Notes: a model not told the origin generated them from the letters alone. 64,000 bases of DNA from Planococcus ruber (GCF_022819085.1 NZ_JALHAG010000012.1:1-64000), one strand, 5' to 3'; shown: positions 1 through 10,470, counted from the stretch's first letter. Numbers and translations are program-made.

Positions 1-71
1 TAGATAGGTTCGAGGTGGAAGCGTGGCGACACGTGCAGCTGACGAATACTAATCGATCGAGGACTTAACCA
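1..71 (+). rRNA. 23S ribosomal RNA, 3' end only
   Basis: The window opens inside the last part of a 23S rRNA. The segment with GCTGACGAATACTAATCGAT followed by CGAGGACTTAACC is the well-known 3' terminus of Bacillales 23S rRNA. The rest lies upstream of the window. The exact 3' end is set by family knowledge, give or take a few bases. Confidence 0.93.
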
Positions 72-153
72 ACTTTGTTTACAGAAACCAGCGGTTTCCC
101 GTTTCAATGTCGCCTATCCAGTTTTGAGTGAACAAGTCACTCTGAAAAAAAGA

Positions 154-270
<117 letters not shown>

Positions 271-283
271 TGATTTTTTTTTT

Positions 284-356
284 GGTCCCGTGGTGTAGCG
301 GTTAACATGCCTGCCTGTCACGCAGGAGATCGCCGGTTCGATCCCGGTCGGGACCG
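284..356 (+). tRNA. tRNA-Asp(GTC)
   Basis: A full cloverleaf can be drawn. The acceptor arm GGTCCCG pairs with CGGGACC, the anticodon arm is CTGCCTGTCACGCAGG with anticodon GTC, and the T-arm contains GGTTCGATCC. CCA is not encoded. It lies 13 nt after the 5S rRNA and is followed by a terminator, so it is the last gene of the ribosomal operon. Confidence 0.96.
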
Positions 357-368
357 TAATCTTTCAAG

Positions 369-402
369 TAAGCACAGCGATCTCGCTGTGCTTATTTTTT
401 TG
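369..402 (+). terminator. Terminator of the rRNA-tRNA operon
   Basis: A 12-bp inverted repeat, TAAGCACAGCGA and TCGCTGTGCTTA, with a 2-nt centre is followed by a run of T. This is a strong intrinsic terminator right after tRNA-Asp. Confidence 0.9.
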
Positions 403-492
403 TTTCAAAAATCGTTTGCAAAAGATTATGTTTTGATTTACTGCGCCATCTTCGCTAAACTATGGTAAGACTCAATCGAGGTGACAGAAAGA

Positions 493-945
493 ATGAACTA
501 TACATTAGAAGTGGCATCACCCCATGAAACAGAAGCTTTCGCTGAAAAGCTTGCTCAGTATTTAAAACCTCAAGATGTTTTGACGCTTGAAGGCGACTTA
601 GGTGCGGGGAAAACGACATTTACTAAAGGCGTTGCAAAAGGATTGGGCATCAAACGGATGGTCAACAGTCCTACCTTTACTATACTTAAACAATATGAGG
701 GGAACTTGAATTTAAATCACTTCGATGTTTACCGCTTAGAAGACAGTGACGAAGACATCGGTTTTGATGAATTGTTTGAAAGTGAAGCAGTATCTGTTAT
801 CGAATGGGCACAATTCATCGAAGAGTATCTTCCGAAGGAGCGTTTGGAAATAACGCTTATCCGTCTATCAGATGAAGGGCGCAAAATTGAAATGAAACCA
901 ATTGGAACACGGTATGAATTACTGTGCAAGGAGTTAAATATATGA
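493..945 (+). CDS. tsaE: tRNA threonylcarbamoyladenosine biosynthesis ATPase TsaE
   Basis: TsaE is the P-loop ATPase that works with TsaB and TsaD in the cytoplasm to put the t6A modification on A37 of ANN-reading tRNAs. The 150-residue product has the Walker A motif GDLGAGKTT at residues 34-42, the PTFT segment of switch I and the HFDVYR motif, at the usual family length. ATG at 493 is chosen because the upstream GTG at 481 is part of the ribosome binding site GAGGTGA. It is first in a tight run tsaE-tsaB-rimI-tsaD and its stop overlaps the next start (ATGA). Confidence 0.96.
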   Translation: MNYTLEVASPHETEAFAEKLAQYLKPQDVLTLEGDLGAGKTTFTKGVAKGLGIKRMVNSPTFTILKQYEGNLNLNHFDVYRLEDSDEDIGFDELFESEAVSVIEWAQFIEEYLPKERLEITLIRLSDEGRKIEMKPIGTRYELLCKELNI

Positions 946-1637
946 TTTATTTAGGAATCGATACTTCAAATTCCCCTTTAACGGTCGCGTTAATGAGAGA
1001 TGAAAGTGTTTTAATAGAAGAAACAACGAATTTGAAAATCAATCATTCTTTAACAGCAATGCCTGCCGTTGAAGAAATGATGAAGAAAGCAAAAATTTCT
1101 CCTGCTGATTTGACACATATTGCTGCAGCCAGCGGACCTGGATCTTATACGGGCGTCCGCATTGGTTTGACGATTGCCAAGACGCTAGCTTGGTCATTGA
1201 AGATTCCGCTTCATACTGTATCCAGTTTAAAAGTACTAGCTGCAAATGGCCGGTACTTTGAGGGGCATATCTGTCCCATCATGGATGCACGGCGGGGCAC
1301 TGTTTTTACAGGTCTCTATAACGGATCGGATTTATCGACGGTGATTGAGGATCAGCATAGCGATTTAAATGAATTTTTAATAAGAGTAAAAGAACAGAAT
1401 AAATCCGTATTATTCACAGGGATAGATGTGGCTATACACGAAGAGGCCATTCGTGAAGTGTTGGGAGAAGCAGCTTTTTTCAGTGGACCGCAAGACCGGC
1501 TTCCTCGTGCTTCCAATTTGATCGTCTTGGCAAAAGAAGAGAAAGCGCAAGATATCCATCATGCTGTCCCAGAATATCAGCGCATTACAGAAGCCGAAGC
1601 CAATTACCTCAAAAGCCAAGAAGGTAAAAAGCTATGA
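942..1637 (+). CDS. tsaB: tRNA threonylcarbamoyladenosine biosynthesis protein TsaB
   Basis: TsaB is the catalytically inactive ASKHA-fold paralogue of TsaD and the scaffold of the t6A complex. The product has 231 residues with an N-terminal phosphate-type strand (MIYLGIDTSNSPL) and the signature GPGSYTGVRIGL near residues 70-81. It lacks the HxxxH metal pair found in TsaD. The start at 942 follows an AAGGAG site and overlaps the tsaE stop, so translation is probably coupled; an upstream GTG at 924 has no such site. It overlaps rimI by 4 nt. Confidence 0.95.
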   Translation: MIYLGIDTSNSPLTVALMRDESVLIEETTNLKINHSLTAMPAVEEMMKKAKISPADLTHIAAASGPGSYTGVRIGLTIAKTLAWSLKIPLHTVSSLKVLAANGRYFEGHICPIMDARRGTVFTGLYNGSDLSTVIEDQHSDLNEFLIRVKEQNKSVLFTGIDVAIHEEAIREVLGEAAFFSGPQDRLPRASNLIVLAKEEKAQDIHHAVPEYQRITEAEANYLKSQEGKKL

Positions 1638-2089
1638 ACGCAGAAGTCAATATTCGAAAAATGACAGTCGAAGATGTAGAACAAGTCTTTGAAATTGAAA
1701 AATTGTCTTTTACCTTGCCTTGGACAAAAGATTCTTTTTACTATGAAATGACTACAAACGAGAGTGCTTATTACGTAGTAGCAGAAACCGAACGAGGGGT
1801 TGTCGGCTATTGTGGAATGTGGCTTGTTTTAGACGAAGCGCATATAACCAACATCGCTATTTTGCCTGAAGAAAGAGGCAAAAAACTGGGTGAGCGCTTA
1901 ATGAGAGCGGCGATGGAGGCCGCTAAAAGCCAAGGGGCAGTCTTGATGACACTGGAAGCACGCGTCAGCAATGAACCAGCTCTGAATTTGTATCGAAAAC
2001 TAGGATTTAAAAATGGTGGCATACGAAAACGGTATTATACCGACAATTTCGAAGATGCTATAGTGATGTGGGTGAATTTTAATGAATAA
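1634..2089 (+). CDS. rimI: Ribosomal protein alanine N-acetyltransferase RimI
   Basis: This is a GNAT-family acetyltransferase of 151 residues. Family members acetylate the N-terminal alanine of ribosomal protein S18. The acetyl-CoA loop is visible as [12 protein letters not shown] near residues 76-87, and the typical C-terminal [10 protein letters not shown] is present. It sits between tsaB and tsaD with overlaps on both sides (4 nt and 8 nt), the same order as B. subtilis ydiC-ydiD-ydiE. The substrate assignment rests on family and context only. Confidence 0.92.
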   Translation: MNAEVNIRKMTVEDVEQVFEIEKLSFTLPWTKDSFYYEMTTNESAYYVVAETERGVVGYCGMWLVLDEAHITNIAILPEERGKKLGERLMRAAMEAAKSQGAVLMTLEARVSNEPALNLYRKLGFKNGGIRKRYYTDNFEDAIVMWVNFNE

Positions 2090-3101
2090 AGATATTTATG
2101 TATTGGGGATTGAGACCAGTTGTGATGAAACAGCCGCTTCCGTTGTAAAAAATGGAACTGAAATCATATCGAATGTGGTAGCATCTCAAATCGAAAGCCA
2201 TAAACGTTTTGGCGGGGTCGTGCCGGAAATCGCTTCTAGGCACCATGTTGAACAGATTACGATTGTTATTGAAGAAGCTCTGGCACAAGCTAATCTGGAG
2301 CCTAAACAATTGAGTGCAGTCGCGGTTACGGAGGGGCCTGGCCTGGTGGGGGCATTGTTAGTCGGGGTAAATGCAGCGAAAGCTTTTGCCTTTGCCCATC
2401 AATTGCCGATAGTTGGAGTCCATCATATTGCTGGGCACATCTATGCTAATCGACTTGAGCAAGAAATGGAGTTTCCGCTGTTGGCCTTAGTGATTTCAGG
2501 GGGCCATACCGAATTGGTCTATATGAAAGAGCATGGAGATTTTGAAGTGATCGGAGAAACACGGGATGATGCAGCAGGAGAAGCTTATGATAAGGTAGCA
2601 AGAACCTTGAATCTCCCTTATCCTGGAGGCCCACATATTGACCGGTTGGCTCATGAAAGCGATGGGGCTGTTGAATTTCCGCGGGTGTGGCTGGAGGAAG
2701 GCTCATACGATTTCAGTTTCAGCGGCTTGAAATCATCTGTTTTGAACTATATGCATAATGCAGCTCAACGCGGTGAAACAGTACCGCCAGAGCACGTAGC
2801 TGCAGGGTTCCAAAACAGCGTAGTGGAAGTGGTTACGGCAAAGACGCTACGTGCTGCAACACAGTATAAAGTAAAACAAGTTATAGCGGCCGGAGGGGTC
2901 GCTGCCAATAAAGGCTTAAGAACCTCTTTGACGGATACCTTTAAAGAAAAGGGCCTACCTTTCTATATCCCTTCTTTGAAACTATGCACGGATAATGCAG
3001 CAATGATTGCTGCTGCAGGAACCGTAATGTTCGAAAAAGGGCATCGGGGGACGATGACAATGAACGGCCGGCCAGGAATGGCCATGGCCTCCTGGAACTA
3101 A
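2082..3101 (+). CDS. tsaD: tRNA N6-adenosine threonylcarbamoyltransferase TsaD
   Basis: TsaD transfers the threonylcarbamoyl group from threonylcarbamoyl-AMP to A37 of tRNA. The 339-residue protein has the Kae1/TsaD motifs [12 protein letters not shown] at residues 9-20, [11 protein letters not shown] at 48-58, the metal-binding HHIAGH at 114-119 and [10 protein letters not shown] near the C-terminus. The length is normal. It ends the tsaEB-rimI-tsaD run and its stop codon touches a strong terminator. The protein was formerly called Gcp or YdiE. Confidence 0.97.
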   Translation: MNKDIYVLGIETSCDETAASVVKNGTEIISNVVASQIESHKRFGGVVPEIASRHHVEQITIVIEEALAQANLEPKQLSAVAVTEGPGLVGALLVGVNAAKAFAFAHQLPIVGVHHIAGHIYANRLEQEMEFPLLALVISGGHTELVYMKEHGDFEVIGETRDDAAGEAYDKVARTLNLPYPGGPHIDRLAHESDGAVEFPRVWLEEGSYDFSFSGLKSSVLNYMHNAAQRGETVPPEHVAAGFQNSVVEVVTAKTLRAATQYKVKQVIAAGGVAANKGLRTSLTDTFKEKGLPFYIPSLKLCTDNAAMIAAAGTVMFEKGHRGTMTMNGRPGMAMASWN

Positions 3102-3148
3102 AAAGCTCAGCATACCTGATAATCCATCAGGTATGCTGAGCTTTTTCC
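3101..3148 (+). terminator. Terminator after tsaD
   Basis: A perfect 20-bp stem, from AAAAGCTCAGCATACCTGAT and its complement, encloses a 5-nt loop and ends in TTTTTCC. It closes the tsaE-tsaD operon. Confidence 0.93.
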
Positions 3149-3209
3149 TTTAAATTCTGACTTTATTTAGATTCTAGAAATAAATTTTGTCAATAGAGAA
3201 CATTTGTAC

Positions 3210-3390
3210 TTATGCACAAAATGTGTATAACCTGTTCATAACTATCTGACAACTAGGGGATTACCCAGATATTGTGTACACGAAAGTGGAAAACTTTGTG
3301 CATAATATTTTGCGTGACTGTGGATAATGTGTATAAACCTGTTGATAGCCGTTTTTATCACTTTTTAGCTGTGCACAACTTTGTGGAAAT
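3210..3390. promoter_or_regulatory. Cluster of DnaA boxes between tsaD and the ABC-F gene
   Basis: This 180-bp intergenic stretch is full of nonamers matching the DnaA box TTATNCACA: TTATGCACA (+) at 3210-3218, TTATACACA (-) at 3222-3230, TTATGCACA (-) at 3297-3305, the perfect consensus TTATCCACA (-) at 3319-3327, TTATACACA (-) at 3328-3336, and a one-mismatch site TTGTGCACA (-) at 3370-3378. Weaker two-mismatch sites occur at 3233, 3340 and 3382. No gene is visible here. The likely role is DnaA binding that titrates the initiator and restrains replication initiation. That role is inferred from the boxes and from DnaA-box clusters known in B. subtilis. Confidence 0.82.
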
Positions 3391-3430
3391 AAATATTTTG
3401 TTAAAAGCTATTGACCTATATCTAGTAAAG

Positions 3431-3460
3431 AGAAAAACCGTATACAAAAGTATACGGTCA
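3431..3460 (-). terminator. Terminator of the ABC-F gene
   Basis: Read on the minus strand, a 9-bp stem, ACCGTATAC with GTATACGGT around a TTTT loop, is followed by a T-run. It starts at the stop codon of the ABC-F gene. Confidence 0.88.
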
Positions 3461-5398
3461 AGAGTGGACATTTTCAATCTTTTCTTGTAATTCCAGCCAT
3501 AGAGCCATTTTCTCTTCATGGGCTTCTTTGAGCTTCTCTAATTCGGTTTGAAGCGGCAATACCCGCTCGTGGTCTTGGAAAACTTCAGGAAGGCAAAGCT
3601 GTTCCTCGATTCCAGCAATTTGGAGGTCCAATTGTTCCATTTCCGATTCGGTTTCTTCGGACTGGCGCATCAATTGGCGTTCCAGTTTTTTCGCTTCTTT
3701 ATTGATCTGCGAAGTGGTCGGTGCTGCGGAAGTTTGAGTGGCAGTTTTCGATTCCTCTTCTTCCAATGCTTTCAGTTCTTCGAGTTCGAGTTTTTTCTCC
3801 AGGTAGTAATCGTAATTTCCGAGGTATTCAGTCGTTCCGTCACGGGTCAGCTCGATGACTTTCGTCGAAATCCGGTTCATGAAATACCGGTCATGGGAAA
3901 CGAATAAAATCGTGCCTGGATAGTCAAGAAGAGCATTTTCCAATACTTCTTTGCTGTCGAGGTCCAAGTGGTTGGTCGGCTCATCCAGCAAGAGGACATT
4001 GGCTTTTTGCATCATCAGTTTTGCCAAAGCGACACGGGCTTTTTCGCCTCCGGAAAGGGTGGAAATGGGTTTTAGCACGTCATCTCCAGAAAAAAGGAAG
4101 CGGCCGAGCACACCCCGAATGTCTTTTTCGTTCACATGCGGGTAATCGTCCCATAGCTCATTTAATAGAAGCTTATTGCCTTTTAGATTCGCTTGTTCCT
4201 GGTCGTAGTAGCCGAATTGAATGCCCGTGCCGTAATGGATTTCACCGGCAAGCGGTTCGAGTTCTTTCATAATGGTCTTCAATAGCGTGGATTTGCCGAC
4301 GCCATTTGGACCGACCAATGCCAAGCTTTCCTGGCGGTAAAGTTTCCATGAAATGTTCTCGGACACCGGCGCGTTGCCATAGCCAATCGCAAGCGAGCGA
4401 ACATTTAGGACGTCATTCCCACTCTGTTTTTCAATGCTGAAACCGAAGCGTGCCGATTTTTCGTCGCCATCCGGCGCATCCATCCAATCGGTCTTTTCCA
4501 GAATCCTTCTGCGGCTTTGGGCCATTTTGGTGGTCGAAGCCCGCACGAGATTGCGCTGGACGTAGTCTTCGAGCTTTGCTTTCTCGCTTTGCTGTTTTTC
4601 GAATTGCTTTAAGTCATGTTCGTATTGCTTCGCTTTTTCATCCAGGTAGCGACTGTAGTTTCCTGTGTACTTCTTGACGCGGTGTCGCGACACTTCATAG
4701 ACAAGCGTCACGACTTGGTCAAGAAAATACCGGTCATGGGAAACGATCAATAAGGAACCTGGATAATTTTTCAAGTAATTCTCGAGCCAGCTGAGGGTTT
4801 CGATGTCCAAATGGTTAGTAGGCTCATCGAGGATCAGCAATTGGGGTTTGCTCAAGAGAAGCTTGGCCAGCATTAAGCGGGTTTTCTGGCCGCCTGACAG
4901 CGAAACGATTTTCTTCTCGTAGTCTTCCTGGTAGAATTTCATGCCGTGCAGGATGGTCCGCGTGTCCGCTTCGTACTGATAGCCGCCTGCCTCTTTGAAA
5001 TCATGCTGCAGCGTATCATACTCTTGCATCACTTTTTCGTATTGAGCCGTATCCTCATAAACGGCTGGTTCAGCCATTTGGGCTTCAAGCTGGCGGAGTT
5101 TGGCTTCCTGTTCACGGAAATGTTTGAAAATCGTCATCATTTCTTCCCAAATGGTCGCATCGGTTTCAAGGTCCGTCTGCTGTTCCAGGTAGCCGATGGT
5201 CAAATCTTTCGGCATGATGATGTCGCCGCTATCGTATGACATCTCGCCGGAAATGATTTTCAATAAAGTCGATTTGCCCGCCCCGTTGCGGCCCACTAAT
5301 GCAACACGGTCGCGGTGTTGAACTTCCAATTTGACGCCCGAAAGAATTTCGTCTGCGCCGAACGATTTATGGACTTGGTTAACTTGTAAGACTATCAT
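3458..5398 (-). CDS. ABC-F family ATP-binding protein (YdiF type)
   Basis: This cytoplasmic protein has two ABC ATPase domains and no membrane segments; ABC-F proteins act on the ribosome, in translation control or antibiotic protection. The 646-residue product has Walker A GRNGAGKST at 36-44, signature LSGGQKTR and Walker B LLILDEPTNHLD in the first domain, then GPNGVGKST, LSGGEKAR and LLLDEPTNHLD in the second. Between them is a charged linker and at the end a glutamate-rich coiled coil of about 90 residues. The ATG at 5398 follows GAGGTGA; the GTG nine bases upstream lies inside that site. The gene is convergent to tsaD, as ydiF is near gcp in B. subtilis. The ribosomal substrate is unknown. 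Confidence 0.93.
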   Translation of the reverse strand: MIVLQVNQVHKSFGADEILSGVKLEVQHRDRVALVGRNGAGKSTLLKIISGEMSYDSGDIIMPKDLTIGYLEQQTDLETDATIWEEMMTIFKHFREQEAKLRQLEAQMAEPAVYEDTAQYEKVMQEYDTLQHDFKEAGGYQYEADTRTILHGMKFYQEDYEKKIVSLSGGQKTRLMLAKLLLSKPQLLILDEPTNHLDIETLSWLENYLKNYPGSLLIVSHDRYFLDQVVTLVYEVSRHRVKKYTGNYSRYLDEKAKQYEHDLKQFEKQQSEKAKLEDYVQRNLVRASTTKMAQSRRRILEKTDWMDAPDGDEKSARFGFSIEKQSGNDVLNVRSLAIGYGNAPVSENISWKLYRQESLALVGPNGVGKSTLLKTIMKELEPLAGEIHYGTGIQFGYYDQEQANLKGNKLLLNELWDDYPHVNEKDIRGVLGRFLFSGDDVLKPISTLSGGEKARVALAKLMMQKANVLLLDEPTNHLDLDSKEVLENALLDYPGTILFVSHDRYFMNRISTKVIELTRDGTTEYLGNYDYYLEKKLELEELKALEEEESKTATQTSAAPTTSQINKEAKKLERQLMRQSEETESEMEQLDLQIAGIEEQLCLPEVFQDHERVLPLQTELEKLKEAHEEKMALWLELQEKIENVHS

Positions 5399-5526
5399 GT
5401 GGGTCACCTCTATTCTCTCTTAGTTTAGCCTACGGAAGGGCGCTTCGCAATCAAGCCAGCTTTACATATGGGCTCTCCTCAGGTAAGATAATATCGATTT
5501 GATACGACCTCAGGAGGTAACCTTGC

Positions 5527-6159
5527 ATGTTGCATGAACCATCAAAAATTCCGCAAGCCACGACCAAAAGGCTGCCCTTGTACTACCGGTTTCTCCAAAA
5601 CTTTGCCAACGCTGGACAAAAACGCATTTCTTCACAGGAACTGAGTGAAGCGATGAAAATCGATTCAGCTACCATCCGCAGGGATTTTTCGCATCTCGGG
5701 GCATTTGGGAAAAAAGGCTATGGCTATGATGTCCAGGATTTGTTGGTCTTTTTCCGCAAAACGCTTGATCAGGATGAAGCAACCAATGTTGCGTTGATCG
5801 GTGTCGGCAACCTTGGCAGCGCATTTTTAAAATATAATTTTCAACGCAATCACAATACGAAAATTGTCTTGGCGTTCGATTCCAACAGCCCGATAGAAGG
5901 GGAGAAAATCAGCGATATCGATACGTTCCATCCAGACCGGATCGAAGAAAAGATTGAGGAATACGGCATCGAATTGGTGATACTGACAGTCCCTTCCCGT
6001 TCTGCCCAGGAAGTGACAGATCGGCTATCAAAAACACAAATCAAAGGGATCTTAAACTTTACGCCGGTACGTATTGCCGTGCCTCCCCATATCCGTGTCC
6101 AAACCATTGATTTGTCGGTTGAACTGCAGACGCTCATCTACCAAATCAAGCAACAATGA
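5527..6159 (+). CDS. rex: Redox-sensing transcriptional repressor Rex
   Basis: Rex senses the NADH/NAD+ ratio and represses fermentation and anaerobic respiration genes when NADH is low. The 210-residue protein has an N-terminal winged helix (residues 15-80, with [20 protein letters not shown] and a GYGYDV wing) and a Rossmann domain with the dinucleotide motif GVGNLGSA at 92-99. The ribosome binding site is AGGAGGT, 8 nt before ATG. It is divergent from the ABC-F gene and upstream of tatA-tatC, as in the ydiH region of B. subtilis. Targets were not looked for outside the window. Confidence 0.96.
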   Translation: MLHEPSKIPQATTKRLPLYYRFLQNFANAGQKRISSQELSEAMKIDSATIRRDFSHLGAFGKKGYGYDVQDLLVFFRKTLDQDEATNVALIGVGNLGSAFLKYNFQRNHNTKIVLAFDSNSPIEGEKISDIDTFHPDRIEEKIEEYGIELVILTVPSRSAQEVTDRLSKTQIKGILNFTPVRIAVPPHIRVQTIDLSVELQTLIYQIKQQ

Positions 6160-6250
6160 CTCAAAAAATTCACATTTGGCCAGCCGTTTGAAATAGCCAA
6201 AGGGGTTTGAATGATGTAGAATGAAACCATTAATACAGGAGGTGTCTAAT

Positions 6251-6445
6251 ATGGCTCCAGGTCCAGTTAGTTTGATAGTAATTGCTATTGTGGCATTAAT
6301 CATTTTTGGCCCGAAAAAGTTGCCTGAATTCGGTAAAGCTTTCGGTTCTTCATTGCGTGAGTTTAAAAACGCAACTAAAGGTTTGACAGATGACGACGAT
6401 GCAGCAGACGTGAAGAAGAAAGAAGAGCAAAAGGAAATACGATAG
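6251..6445 (+). CDS. tatA: Twin-arginine translocase subunit TatA
   Basis: This is the pore-forming subunit of the Tat pathway, which exports folded proteins. The 64-residue product has one membrane helix (residues 5-20), the hinge [10 protein letters not shown], an amphipathic helix and an acidic then basic tail (DDDDAAD, then KKKEEQKE). ATG at 6251 follows AGGAGGTG; in-frame upstream codons reaching back to 6221 lack a binding site. tatC follows 12 nt later. TatA and TatC alone, without TatB, are the usual Bacillales arrangement. Confidence 0.95.
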   Translation: MAPGPVSLIVIAIVALIIFGPKKLPEFGKAFGSSLREFKNATKGLTDDDDAADVKKKEEQKEIR

Positions 6446-6457
6446 GATGTTTGTCTG

Positions 6458-7225
6458 ATGAATCAAAAAGACATGACTTTAGTTGAACATATAGGCGAAC
6501 TGAGAAAACGGCTGACCATCATCGCCGTTTTCTTTGTGTTAGCGCTCATTGGCAGTTTTTTCTTGACCGAACCGTTGATCCAGTATCTGCAGTTTACCGA
6601 GGAAGCGAAAAACTTAACGCTTAACGCTTTTAAGATAACCGATCCCATTAAGATCTATATGCAAGTCATGACGGTTTTGGCCCTTGTCATCATTTCCCCA
6701 ATCATCATGTACCAGTTTTGGGCCTTTATCAGCCCGGGCTTGCACGATACAGAACGGAAAGTGACATTAAGCTATATTCCATTTTCCGTGCTGCTGTTTT
6801 TAGGCGGAATTGCTTTTTCTTATTTTATCTTGTTCCCATATGTCATCGGGTTTATGCTAAACATATCCGATAACCTGGATATCCAAGATACGATTGGAAT
6901 CAATGAATACTTCCAGTTCCTGTTCCAGATTACGCTGCCTTTTGGTATCGTGTTCCAACTGCCGGTGCTCATGCTGTTTTTGACCCGCCTTGGCGTCATT
7001 ACACCGATGTTGATGAGCAAATACCGGAAATACGCATATTTTGGGTTAATTACGCTGGCTGCTTTTATCACGCCGCCGGATATCGTTTCCCATATGATGG
7101 TGACGGGGCCATTGCTCTTGCTATACGAGTTCAGCATCGTCATTGCGAAAATCGGCTACCGCAAGTTTTTGAAAGCCGAACAGAATTTAATCATCGAAGA
7201 ACAAAAACAAGGCCTTCACGAATAG
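6458..7225 (+). CDS. tatC: Twin-arginine translocase subunit TatC
   Basis: TatC is the polytopic receptor for twin-arginine signal peptides. The 255-residue protein has six predicted membrane segments, the N-terminal signature VEHIGELRKRL (residues 9-19), the FxPGL motif as FISPGLHDTERK, and the conserved ITPPDIVS near residue 205. It is translated from the tatA message and ends in a terminator. The Tat substrates are not encoded next to it. Confidence 0.96.
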   Translation: MNQKDMTLVEHIGELRKRLTIIAVFFVLALIGSFFLTEPLIQYLQFTEEAKNLTLNAFKITDPIKIYMQVMTVLALVIISPIIMYQFWAFISPGLHDTERKVTLSYIPFSVLLFLGGIAFSYFILFPYVIGFMLNISDNLDIQDTIGINEYFQFLFQITLPFGIVFQLPVLMLFLTRLGVITPMLMSKYRKYAYFGLITLAAFITPPDIVSHMMVTGPLLLLYEFSIVIAKIGYRKFLKAEQNLIIEEQKQGLHE

Positions 7226-7243
7226 TTCGTGAAGGCTTTTTTG
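7210..7243 (+). terminator. Terminator after tatC
   Basis: An 11-bp stem, GCCTTCACGAA with TTCGTGAAGGC, has the TAG stop codon as its loop and is followed by six T. The tatC stop is therefore built into the hairpin. Confidence 0.9.
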
Positions 7244-7253
7244 TGCTTTCTTT

Positions 7254-7327
7254 ATGTCCAGCTCCGGTGTCCAGCCTCTCGAGGTCTTAAGCTTGTCGAG
7301 GCAAAACGGGCACCTTTGCTTTTCTTT
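7254..7327 (-). repeat. Short copy of an intergenic hairpin repeat
   Basis: On the minus strand this stretch begins AGAAAAGCAAAGGTGCCCG, has GCTTAAGAC in the middle and ends in GGACACCGGAGCTGGACA. The same plan, AAAGCGGA...GGCTTAAG...CCGAG-AGCT...GGAGTCTGG, is seen in the two units at 28858-29097. This copy is shorter and inverted. It fills the gap between the tatC terminator and the stop codon of the CPBP protease gene. Confidence 0.6.
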
Positions 7328-8123
7328 ATGGCTGCAAGCCCTCCAAATATTTGGTGAAGGCTTCGATTTTGTCCATATTCAGCTGAACGATCATGACGAA
7401 TGCATTCAGCAGGATATGGGAAATGATCGGTGTAATGATGCGTTTTGTTTTCTGATAGACGAATGCCAGCACAAGCCCTGTCGAGAAGTAAACGAGCAAG
7501 TGGCTGAATTCCAAGTGGACGAGCGCAAACATCAGCGCACTGATCGCGGTCGCAATAAAGAAATTCGTCGTTTGGTTTAGGGAACCGAAGACGACGCGGC
7601 GAAAAACGAGCTCTTCCATGACCGGTCCAAAGAAGACGATGGCAAGGACGGTCAGCGGCACCACTTCAGCGACGTTCACGAGCGACATCGTATTTTCAGA
7701 GCCGGGCTCGATGCCAAGAACTTTCATTTCAATCAGCGAGGCGATGATCTGTCCGAAATAGACGAGGAAAAAGCCCAGGAAGCCCCAGCCGATCGAGGCC
7801 CAAATCCCTGCTTTTTTGCCGTTCCAGATATTGAAGAAGTTTTTGTCGCGCAACACAAGGATCATCATTACGATAAAGCCGATGGCCATGCTCGACACGA
7901 TGAGCCAGCCAGAAGTGGTGGCTTCTGCCGTGTCCGGATCCAGCCCCTGGCCGATGAAATAATTATAAGTCGGCACGACGACGAGCGCCGGTGCCAATTG
8001 AATCACGATAAAGGTCAATAAAATATAGAGAGGAGTCTTCGGCATTTTGCGGCCGTATTTTTTCTTCGCCGATTTTGAGGAAGAAGGGTCTCCGTTCTTT
8101 TTTTTCAGGGAAGTTGATTTCAT
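7326..8123 (-). CDS. CPBP-family intramembrane glutamic endopeptidase (YdiL-like)
   Basis: This is a polytopic membrane protein of the CAAX-protease/bacteriocin-processing family. The 265-residue product has a lysine- and serine-rich cytoplasmic N-terminus (1-30) and about seven membrane segments. The three family motifs are present: EEhxFR as EELVFRR (170-176), FxxxH as FALVH (199-203), and HxxxN as HILLN (236-240), so it is probably active. ATG at 8123 follows AAAGGAAA; an ATG at 8141 lacks a good site. It has the same place and strand as ydiL before groES in B. subtilis. The substrate is unknown. Confidence 0.88.
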   Translation of the reverse strand: MKSTSLKKKNGDPSSSKSAKKKYGRKMPKTPLYILLTFIVIQLAPALVVVPTYNYFIGQGLDPDTAEATTSGWLIVSSMAIGFIVMMILVLRDKNFFNIWNGKKAGIWASIGWGFLGFFLVYFGQIIASLIEMKVLGIEPGSENTMSLVNVAEVVPLTVLAIVFFGPVMEELVFRRVVFGSLNQTTNFFIATAISALMFALVHLEFSHLLVYFSTGLVLAFVYQKTKRIITPIISHILLNAFVMIVQLNMDKIEAFTKYLEGLQP

Positions 8124-8209
8124 AGAGGCATTTCCTTTCATCTTTGAATTCTTCTTTCATTGTAGTGGTTTCAAAACATTACCGCAAAGAATAAAAAACA
8201 CGGAAGGTT

Positions 8210-8240
8210 TTGACTTGCAAAACATAACGGATTTTATTAA
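8210..8240 (+). promoter_or_regulatory. Probable sigma-A promoter of groES-groEL
   Basis: TTGACT at 8210-8215 resembles a -35 box, and TATTAA at 8235-8240 a -10 box. The 19-bp spacer is longer than ideal; TTTATT at 8233 would give 17. The CIRCE operator starts 13 bp downstream, in the transcription start region. Confidence 0.6.
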
Positions 8241-8253
8241 ACTGAGAAGTGGG

Positions 8254-8280
8254 TTAGCACTCGAAGGTTGAGAGTGCTAA
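8254..8280 (+). promoter_or_regulatory. CIRCE operator (HrcA binding site)
   Basis: The sequence is a perfect CIRCE, TTAGCACTC-N9-GAGTGCTAA. It is bound by the heat-shock repressor HrcA in Gram-positive bacteria and lies just ahead of groES, so groES-groEL are expected to be HrcA-controlled. hrcA itself is not in the window. Confidence 0.98.
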
Positions 8281-8317
8281 TCGAGAACATTTAGATAATT
8301 CGAGGAGGGTGTTTCAT

Positions 8318-8602
8318 TTGTTAAGACCATTAGGAGATCGCGTAATTATTGAGCTTTTAGAAGCGGAAGAAAAAACTTCAAGCGGAATTGTACTGCCGGG
8401 TTCAGCGCAGGAAAAACCGCAGGAAGGCAAAGTGATCGCTGTAGGTAATGGAGTCATCCGCGACAATGGACAGCGCACTGAACTGGAAGTCAAAGAAGGC
8501 GACCGGATCATCTTCTCTAAATACGCAGGCACTGAACTTAAATATGAAGGCAACGAATACTTGATCTTGCGCGAAAACGATATTTTAGCAATTTTAGGCT
8601 AA
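8318..8602 (+). CDS. groES: Co-chaperonin GroES
   Basis: GroES is the 10-kDa lid of the GroEL chamber. The 94-residue product contains [20 protein letters not shown] (residues 4-23), the mobile loop around [13 protein letters not shown], and the C-terminal [15 protein letters not shown]. The start is taken as TTG at 8318, 8 nt after GAGGAGGG, giving the usual MLRPLGDR start; B. subtilis groES also uses TTG. An in-frame GTG at 8309 lies inside the ribosome binding site. groEL follows 35 nt later. Confidence 0.96.
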   Translation: MLRPLGDRVIIELLEAEEKTSSGIVLPGSAQEKPQEGKVIAVGNGVIRDNGQRTELEVKEGDRIIFSKYAGTELKYEGNEYLILRENDILAILG

Positions 8603-8622
8603 TACATTTCAATAGACATTGA

Positions 8623-10269
<1,647 letters not shown>

Positions 10270-10284
10270 TTCAACTAAAAACAG

Positions 10285-10325
10285 ACTCTCAACTCCTGGC
10301 ATCACAGGAGTTGAGAGTTTTTTTG
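10285..10325 (+). terminator. Terminator after groEL
   Basis: A 14-bp stem, ACTCTCAACTCCTG with CAGGAGTTGAGAGT, has a 6-nt loop and is followed by eight T. Confidence 0.93.
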
Positions 10326-10470
10326 TTCAAGCAGCTGCTAATTTCTTTGAAGGAACGCCGAGAATATAAAATTGCTGATTTTCTTTGGGGGATTTAGGGT
10401 AATGTGGTATCAACAAGCAGAATTAAAATTGGTACTCAAGACAGAGGAGCCTACTAATCGAGGTGTTGGG

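Noticed and set aside
3272..3490. A 72-codon frame in the DnaA-box region
   Set aside because: It has no binding site, crosses the ABC-F terminator, and its codons are simply the DnaA boxes read through.
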